This document shows, piece by piece, positions 59,152-64,000 of a stretch of 64,000 nt of DNA. The notes beneath the pieces are model-generated. The model saw only the letters and a program-made list of their open reading frames with translations, made no database searches and was not told the DNA's origin. Within the stretch, counting starts at the first letter, position 1, and each line of letters opens with the position of its first letter. The DNA comes from Kaistia terrae (GTDB taxonomy: Bacteria > Pseudomonadota > Alphaproteobacteria > Rhizobiales > Kaistiaceae). Both the position numbers and the translations under genes were made by a program. The stretch covers positions 238,891 to 302,890 of the forward strand of contig NZ_JAPKNH010000007.1 in the NCBI RefSeq assembly GCF_026344005.1. Direction: 5' to 3'.

Positions 59152-61868
59152 TGAACCCGCAATCCAGCCCTGCCGCTCAATTCCACACTGTCGCCGAAGG
59201 AGGCGAGCGAGGTGCTGGCCGCGACATCCCCATAGAGCGAGTAGCGGTCGGAACCCCAATTATAGGTGCCGCCCAGGCCCAGTTCGCCCCACAAATCGTC
59301 GTTCTTCGAGGTAAAGCCGGTGCCGGCGACGTTCACCTGCGTTCCGTCCAGGAATTCGTAGTGGAGGTTGCCGATCGCATGGAACGAGGCGCGCTCGACC
59401 TTGCCATCCGCGTTCTTCCAGCTGTTCTGATGCTCGACGGCCAGGCCGAAGCGGCCGGCCAGGCTGTCGGCCTTGTCGAGCGAAACGGCTGCGCCGCTCG
59501 GGTCCGTGAAGCTGTCGAAATCGACACTCGAATAGACAAGCTGGGCCTGCGGCGTCAGCGTCCAGCTTTCGCTGATGCCGATGCGCTTGCCGCCTTCGAT
59601 CGAAAGGGCATAGCCGAACGCGCGGTTGTCATGCGCCAGCTCGCCAAGGATGTCGGAGGAGAGGTCGCTGCCAAACCAGGTCAGCTGTGCCTGGCCATCC
59701 AGATAGACGCCGTTATTGCCATACCAGGTCGCCGTCGCGGCCACGCCATAGGCGTCGGTGTCGATACTGCCATTGCCGAACAGCGAGGTGACGTCGGCCG
59801 AGGCATGGCCATAGTGGCCATTGATGCCGGCGATCAGGTCGCCCGAAGCACCTTCATAGGCAAGGCCATCGAAACCCGCCCGCATCCGCCAGCTGTTGAC
59901 GTCATAGTCGGTCTGGCTGGTCGTCACGTCCGGGCTGAATTCGGCATGCGTGCCTTCGATGAACCCCCAGATGCCGTTCTGGTCCGTCTTCGTGCCTGAC
60001 TGGCCGTCCTGGTAGTAGCCTTCCTGCTCGCGCGTCACGGCGCAGCGGAAGTTCTGGCTCGCGTCCTTGCAGAACACGGTTTCGGTCGGGGCGGAGGGCT
60101 CGTTCCAGTAGCGATTGCCGACGCGCTGGTTCAGGGTAGGCAGGCCGTTGAGGCCGAGAAGCACCTGCGGATAGGCCTCGTAGATCGGGACGCCGGGCTG
60201 ATAAAGCGGCGTGCCGTCGTCTTCCCAGAGTTGGGAGCGGAGATACCAGTCGCCATCCTGCGGATCGGCCACGCCGTTCTTCCACAGCGTGTAGCCATAG
60301 GCGCCGGCGATGACGGCCTCGCGGCCCTCGATGACATAGTCGCCGACGAGGTTGAACTGCCCCGCAGAAGTTCCGTCGACCTGGATGATCTTGATGCCGT
60401 CCGCCAGCGTCTGCGCGCCGCCGCCGCCCGCATTGCGCACGACCACATTCGAGGTGCCGGCGGTGTCTTCCGTCACGATCATCAGATCGGTCGAGGAGTT
60501 GTCGTCGCCGAGAACCGTATTGAAGATCATGGTGCTGCCGGCCGTGCCGGCATAATTGTCGGTGGTGAGCGTCTTGAAGCCGTTGAGGGACGGATCGGCG
60601 AACTCGATCACCCCCTGGTTGCGCGTCGTGCCAAGCCCGGCCTGCTCATAGGTGAGCTCGCTGGGCGGGCAATCCTCCTGGCAGTAGGGGTAGGTCACGA
60701 CCTTGGTTGCGATCGAGGAATCCGTGACGAGCGAATCTGCCGTGACCAGCCAGCGCGAACTCGCGTCGACGACGACCTCGCTGGCTCGGATCGCTGCGCC
60801 CTGCCAGTCCGAATTGTTGAGACTGACGACAGCGACGCTGTCACCGCCTGCGATGGGAATGTCGAACGGACCGAAAACGGGAGTCAGTCGCTCGTCCGCC
60901 TCCTCACCGGTCTCGGCGTAGACGTCGCCGACAACAGTGACATTGGTGAAGTTGGCGTTGATCCTGCCGAACACGGCGGCGGCGCCCTCGGTGGCGGTGC
61001 TTGCCAGCGAGCGGACGATCATGCCGCTGCCGGCGACGATCGTGCCGACATCCGAAATGTTGACTTCGAGATTGGCGCCGTCGCCGCGGATCAGGTCGCC
61101 TTGCTCGGAGACGAGGCTGCCGCCCGAAACGGTGATCCGGCTTCCCGGTCCCGCCAGGAGATCGGAGAGGTTCCGCGTTGTGACGCTTTGCGACAGCCAA
61201 GGATCGTCGCTGTTGAAAATCTCATCCCGGGACTGCGGCATGTAGTTCGAATTATAGCCCATGATCGCAGCGGCCTTCGCGCCCTGCGTCCGGATGTCGA
61301 CATTGGTCGCGGTGATCTCCGAGGTTATCGCGCTGGTGCCGGCGCCTGTCATCACCACCAGGCCGCCGGCCCATTCGCCGCTCGTCGTGATGGAGCTGTC
61401 TTGCAGCGTTATGCTGCCCGCTCCCCACACGGACGCGCCGAAAGCGGCAGGGTAGTAGCCGGGAACATCCCCGTAGCACTGCCCGTAGGCACATCCGCCC
61501 TCGGTGACGATGTTCAGGTTGCGGCCATCGATGGAGCCGCCTTCGTAGACGAGAAGGCCTGCGGCCCCATTCCCCTGCGTATGAATGCTGCCACCATCGA
61601 CCTGGATTTCGGCGCCCGCCAAAGCAAAGACGCCGACGCCGTCGGAATAACCTCCGACGGTCGATATTTCGACATTGGAAAAGTCGGTCGACACCGGGTC
61701 CTGACAGTAGATGTTTCCGGAGCCTGCCTCTGCGGAATTGCAAGCATTGGCTGCTGTCGGAAGGAAGGCTGCTCCGAGCGCGAGCGGCGCTGCGACGTAG
61801 AGCGAAGAAATCAGGGGCAAGGCCGAGGCGGAACGGAGCAGGCTGAGGCTGGACAGTCGCATTGTCAT
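59145..61868 (-). CDS. Autotransporter (type V secretion) outer-membrane protein
   Basis: A 907-residue protein. A signal peptide (RSASALPLISSLYVAAPLALGAA to about residue 41) precedes a beta-helical passenger rich in Ser, Thr, Asp and Gly with repeated V(D)xSS / ITxTNVDIRTQGAKAA-like strands. The last 260 or so residues form the beta-barrel domain (GIWGFIEGTHAEFSP, NSWRMRAGFDGLAYEG, GINGHYGHASADV) ending RAGLRVQW with a terminal aromatic. The passenger has Cys-rich pieces (YCQEDCPP, VFCKDASQNFRCAV). Adhesion or biofilm is the usual role; no catalytic motif is seen. Confidence 0.9.
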   Translation of the reverse strand: MTMRLSSLSLLRSASALPLISSLYVAAPLALGAAFLPTAANACNSAEAGSGNIYCQDPVSTDFSNVEISTVGGYSDGVGVFALAGAEIQVDGGSIHTQGNGAAGLLVYEGGSIDGRNLNIVTEGGCAYGQCYGDVPGYYPAAFGASVWGAGSITLQDSSITTSGEWAGGLVVMTGAGTSAITSEITATNVDIRTQGAKAAAIMGYNSNYMPQSRDEIFNSDDPWLSQSVTTRNLSDLLAGPGSRITVSGGSLVSEQGDLIRGDGANLEVNISDVGTIVAGSGMIVRSLASTATEGAAAVFGRINANFTNVTVVGDVYAETGEEADERLTPVFGPFDIPIAGGDSVAVVSLNNSDWQGAAIRASEVVVDASSRWLVTADSLVTDSSIATKVVTYPYCQEDCPPSELTYEQAGLGTTRNQGVIEFADPSLNGFKTLTTDNYAGTAGSTMIFNTVLGDDNSSTDLMIVTEDTAGTSNVVVRNAGGGGAQTLADGIKIIQVDGTSAGQFNLVGDYVIEGREAVIAGAYGYTLWKNGVADPQDGDWYLRSQLWEDDGTPLYQPGVPIYEAYPQVLLGLNGLPTLNQRVGNRYWNEPSAPTETVFCKDASQNFRCAVTREQEGYYQDGQSGTKTDQNGIWGFIEGTHAEFSPDVTTSQTDYDVNSWRMRAGFDGLAYEGASGDLIAGINGHYGHASADVTSLFGNGSIDTDAYGVAATATWYGNNGVYLDGQAQLTWFGSDLSSDILGELAHDNRAFGYALSIEGGKRIGISESWTLTPQAQLVYSSVDFDSFTDPSGAAVSLDKADSLAGRFGLAVEHQNSWKNADGKVERASFHAIGNLHYEFLDGTQVNVAGTGFTSKNDDLWGELGLGGTYNWGSDRYSLYGDVAASTSLASFGDSVELSGRAGLRVQW

Positions 61869-62013
61869 TCACCCGGAAATGGGAAGGTTGTCGTTATTTT
61901 CCTCGGCGCGCCAACCCTGCCGCAGCTGATCGCGCGCTGATGATGCTGTTTGACGCACAGGATGCTGCGAAATAGTCCAAAGTTCAATGTAGTTTATGAT
62001 CTGTCGAGAAGAT

Positions 62014-62031
62014 CACGAATATATATCCGTG
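62014..62031. promoter_or_regulatory. 18-bp quasi-palindrome CACGAATATATATCCGTG
   Basis: A palindrome with one mismatched pair and an AT-only centre, located between the divergent autotransporter gene and the 164-aa gene. It is a candidate operator for either direction; the regulator is unknown. Confidence 0.35.
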
Positions 62032-62033
62032 TA

Positions 62034-62063
62034 ATGACACTTCATGACACTTCATGACACTTT
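62034..62063 (+). repeat. Three tandem copies of a 10-bp unit ATGACACTT(C/T)
   Basis: ATGACACTTC, ATGACACTTC and ATGACACTTT in direct succession. The third copy supplies the start codon of the 164-aa gene. Because the unit is 10 bp, the three ATGs lie in three different frames, so copy-number change would shift which ATG is in frame. Confidence 0.85.
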
Positions 62064-62548
62064 GGCAGCTGCTCGGTGGCCAAATAATACTTTCTGATGA
62101 AGAAGGGTTAGACAAGCCCAAGCGGCAGGCGAAGCTCGCGACGTTGTTCCGGGGAACCCAGCCCGATCGGCCGGTGGTCGTTCTCGACGAACAGTTGCTG
62201 CCAGCGTCCGAGCAGCGGAAATACCGCAACACGATCGAGCAGCCGGTGAAAGGCGTCGTCACGAAGGCGAAGAAGCTGCTCGTCCAAACCCGCAGCGAAA
62301 AGCCCGAGACCACCGGATCGGTGCTCTGGATATTTAACAATGGCTATACTGCGCTCGACCATGGAACGCTCGAGGCGCTCGCTATCAACCCCATTCGGCA
62401 GGACACTCGCAATATCGACGGCGTGATCGTCTCGGGCTGCTATTACCACAGCGACGGGTACGACAGCTTCTTCCTGTGGCCGTACAGTTACGTGCCGATC
62501 CGCGTTGATCATCCTTATCAACCGCGCGTTTGCTTAACCTGCCAATGA
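62054..62548 (+). CDS. Hypothetical protein, apparently N-terminally truncated
   Basis: A 164-residue soluble protein: LWQLLGGQIILSDEEGLDKPKRQAKLATLFRG, VVVLDEQLLPASEQRKYRN, SVLWIFNNGYTALDHGTLEAL, then IDGVIVSGCYYHSDGYDSFFLWPYSYVPI. The end looks like a core of a larger protein, and the chain begins in the middle of a 10-bp tandem repeat with no ribosome-binding site, so the N-terminal part is probably missing. The 3' end overlaps the end of the convergent kinase gene by 15 bases. Family unknown. Confidence 0.6.
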   Translation: MTLWQLLGGQIILSDEEGLDKPKRQAKLATLFRGTQPDRPVVVLDEQLLPASEQRKYRNTIEQPVKGVVTKAKKLLVQTRSEKPETTGSVLWIFNNGYTALDHGTLEALAINPIRQDTRNIDGVIVSGCYYHSDGYDSFFLWPYSYVPIRVDHPYQPRVCLTCQ

Positions 62549-64000
62549 GTAGGAGCTACCCACGACAGGGACGAAAGGCATCGAACCCGGCTGCTTGATC
62601 GGCAGAGAAAGGCTGAAGGTCGATCCGTTCGCGTCGCTGGCGGCAAGGGTGAGTTCGCCTCCATGCTGGCGGGCTATCTCTCGCGAGATGTATAGCCCTA
62701 GACCCGATCCATGCGCCCGCTGACCCGCTGGGCGGTAATATTTTAGGAAAATAAGCGCCCGTTGCTCGAGCGGAACACCGGCACCGTGGTCTGTCACGTC
62801 AATCCGCACCATTCCCTGATCCACCCAGAGCCGGACGGTCACCGGAGCGGCCGCTGCAGAGTATTTCAGGGCATTCTGGATGAGGTTCTGAAGGGCTACT
62901 TCCAGCAAGTACCGATCCCCACTCACTTGCGCCTCATCGCCAGGAGCAAAGGTGACGCGACGGATGGCATTGTCATCCAGCACCGCATACGCAATCCGCA
63001 GTATCTCGTTCAGGTCGAACGTCTCGACTACAGCCAGCGGCTTCCCTGAGGCGTCGAGCCGATCCCCAGCCAGGACGTTCTCGATCAGAATCCCCATCCG
63101 GTTGACGGTTCGGCGGATCTTGGCCGCGCGCGCCTGAATGTCGCCAGAACCCTCAGCCTCCGAATGCGCCAGATTGTCGGCGGTCGTGGCGATCACGGCC
63201 AACGGACCGCGAAACTCGTGCGTGACTATCGCTAGGAACTCTCGTTGCTGGACCAGGGCTTCGTTGACGGAATCCAGCGATTGCCTGAGCCTCACCTCAA
63301 GCAATTGACGCCTATCCATTTCCGCCTCAAGCGATGCGTTGCTTTCTGCCAGTTCTGCCGTCCTCTCCCTCACCTTGATAGTCAGGTCGCGCTCGGCTGC
63401 CTGGGAGATAGCGATCACTCGGTCCTTCTCCTCGTTCAAGCTGCGCTCGGCGAACCGAGCGCGTTTGGCGACGGCTGCGCTCAGCAACACCAAATGAAGC
63501 AGGGTTCCAACGGCCATGATCCTGGCAAGGGAGCTGTCAATGTGTAGAGGATTGCTGCCGGTGTACTGCATCTGCATCACCAGGCTGATTACAAGAACAC
63601 TCGCGAAGGCAAATGCGGAAAGAAGATACTGATATTGCCTGCGAATGATCAGCAGATAGAGCACAAACAAGGCAATGAATATGAAGGACAATTGTTGCAG
63701 TCGGGAAACGAAGAAGCCGACTTCGCCATAGCGACCTAGGAGGGCATAGACCAACGCAACACCGTTGAGCAACGCGATTATCTGAATGGTCCGCCAGGCC
63801 CAGATCCAGTGGCGGCGAAATTCGAAAAGGCGGCCCAGAAACCACACCATGACCACGCTGTAGAGACAGACGATGACGCCCCAGCCGCGATAAAGCTGTG
63901 TTGGTCGCAGGAAATGAAATAATTCGGAGGCATAGCCCATGTGAAAAATTGGTATGAGACCCGACACCAGCAGAACGAACGCATACAGAATGTAGAGAGA
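62534..64000 (-). CDS. Histidine kinase with 7TMR-DISM membrane domain (partial, 5' end outside window)
   Basis: The frame is open to the right edge, so the N-terminus is missing. Visible are six to seven hydrophobic segments (IIALLNGVALVYALLGRYG, LSFIFIALFVLYLLII, FAFASVLVISLVMQM), a coiled coil with RDLTIKVRERTAELAESNASLEAE, the HisKA box EFLAIVTHEFRGPLAVIA and the HATPase (DLNEILRIAYAVL, DHGAGVPLEQ, GSGLGLYISREIA). 7TMR-DISM kinases usually have a periplasmic DISMED2 domain upstream. No response regulator is inside the window. Confidence 0.92.
   Translation of the reverse strand, partial: SLYILYAFVLLVSGLIPIFHMGYASELFHFLRPTQLYRGWGVIVCLYSVVMVWFLGRLFEFRRHWIWAWRTIQIIALLNGVALVYALLGRYGEVGFFVSRLQQLSFIFIALFVLYLLIIRRQYQYLLSAFAFASVLVISLVMQMQYTGSNPLHIDSSLARIMAVGTLLHLVLLSAAVAKRARFAERSLNEEKDRVIAISQAAERDLTIKVRERTAELAESNASLEAEMDRRQLLEVRLRQSLDSVNEALVQQREFLAIVTHEFRGPLAVIATTADNLAHSEAEGSGDIQARAAKIRRTVNRMGILIENVLAGDRLDASGKPLAVVETFDLNEILRIAYAVLDDNAIRRVTFAPGDEAQVSGDRYLLEVALQNLIQNALKYSAAAAPVTVRLWVDQGMVRIDVTDHGAGVPLEQRALIFLKYYRPAGQRAHGSGLGLYISREIARQHGGELTLAASDANGSTFSLSLPIKQPGSMPFVPVVGSSYSLAG

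Noticed and set aside
60231..61940. 569-codon plus-strand frame inside the autotransporter
   Set aside because: Composition is that of an antisense frame and no motif is present; the autotransporter signal, passenger and barrel are on the other strand.
62034..62063. CRISPR-like array
   Set aside because: The three 10-bp units have no spacers between them; it is a simple tandem repeat.

Overview
The window is high-GC DNA with tightly packed genes. Its gene families (AapJQM-like and RbsABC-like ABC transporters, HWE-type kinases, a CHASE3 kinase operon, a TPR regulator with an alphaproteobacterial N-terminal domain, DUF892 and topoisomerase IB stress genes) point to an alphaproteobacterium of the Hyphomicrobiales (Rhizobiales). 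The genus cannot be fixed from this sequence. No rRNA, tRNA or CRISPR was seen. The region looks chromosomal and metabolically versatile, with one AT-richer accessory island.

Layout. (1) 1-3.1 kb: kdp potassium-pump operon on the minus strand (28-aa peptide, kdpF, kdpA, 61-aa membrane protein, kdpB running off the left edge). (2) 3.4-4.9 kb: aldehyde dehydrogenase with a strong terminator. (3) 5.2-14.3 kb: an apparent sulfur-compound operon: IPNS-like 2OG-Fe(II) oxygenase, MetY-like PLP enzyme, Tat-exported SsuA/TauA-like binding protein, permease, ATPase, small membrane protein, then an Aap-like amino-acid ABC set without its own ATPase. (4) 14.5-16.1 kb: orphan BrnA-like antitoxin and a Tat-exported M14 aspartoacylase-like protein. 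(5) 16.4-21.1 kb: AT-richer island of about ten small proteins, several resembling immunity proteins (DUF2750, DUF6678-like, Imm32), with two visibly broken genes and no toxin. (6) 21.2-23.7 kb: type II NADH dehydrogenase and a protein of unknown role.

(7) 24-34.1 kb: carbohydrate-acid catabolic locus: Gfo/Idh/MocA, RbsD-like, RbsA/B/C-like transporter, a second sugar-binding protein, class III CoA-transferase, divergent LacI regulator, amidohydrolase and MaoC. Three copies of a TAGCGCTA-centred operator tie the LacI gene, the CoA-transferase operon and the MaoC operon together. (8) 34.5-41.6 kb: stress block (glycine-zipper stress protein, DUF892, topoisomerase IB, CHASE3 kinase, single-domain regulator, receiver-HWE kinase, two paralogous small proteins) ending at an integrase remnant. 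(9) 42.1-47.3 kb: TPR regulator, small membrane protein, double-CMD protein, VOC protein, BKACE enzyme.

(10) 47.8-54.3 kb: MalEFG-type sugar importer without ATPase, divergent from an isomerase and a second Gfo/Idh/MocA dehydrogenase, with a second LacI regulator. A shared 17-bp palindrome (TGAYGCAAAAWGYATCA) lies before the isomerase and before the regulator itself. (11) 54.5-58.3 kb: msrB, a CDF transporter, a frameshifted gene, and mntP preceded by a yybP-ykoY manganese riboswitch. (12) 58.5-64 kb: L,D-transpeptidase, a 907-residue autotransporter, an N-truncated-looking gene behind a 10-bp tandem repeat, and a 7TM histidine kinase cut by the right edge.

Most loci are recognisable. The least explained parts are the orphan immunity-like array (16.4-21.1 kb), the oxygenase/PLP/two-transporter operon (5.2-14.3 kb), and several short genes under 60 codons.
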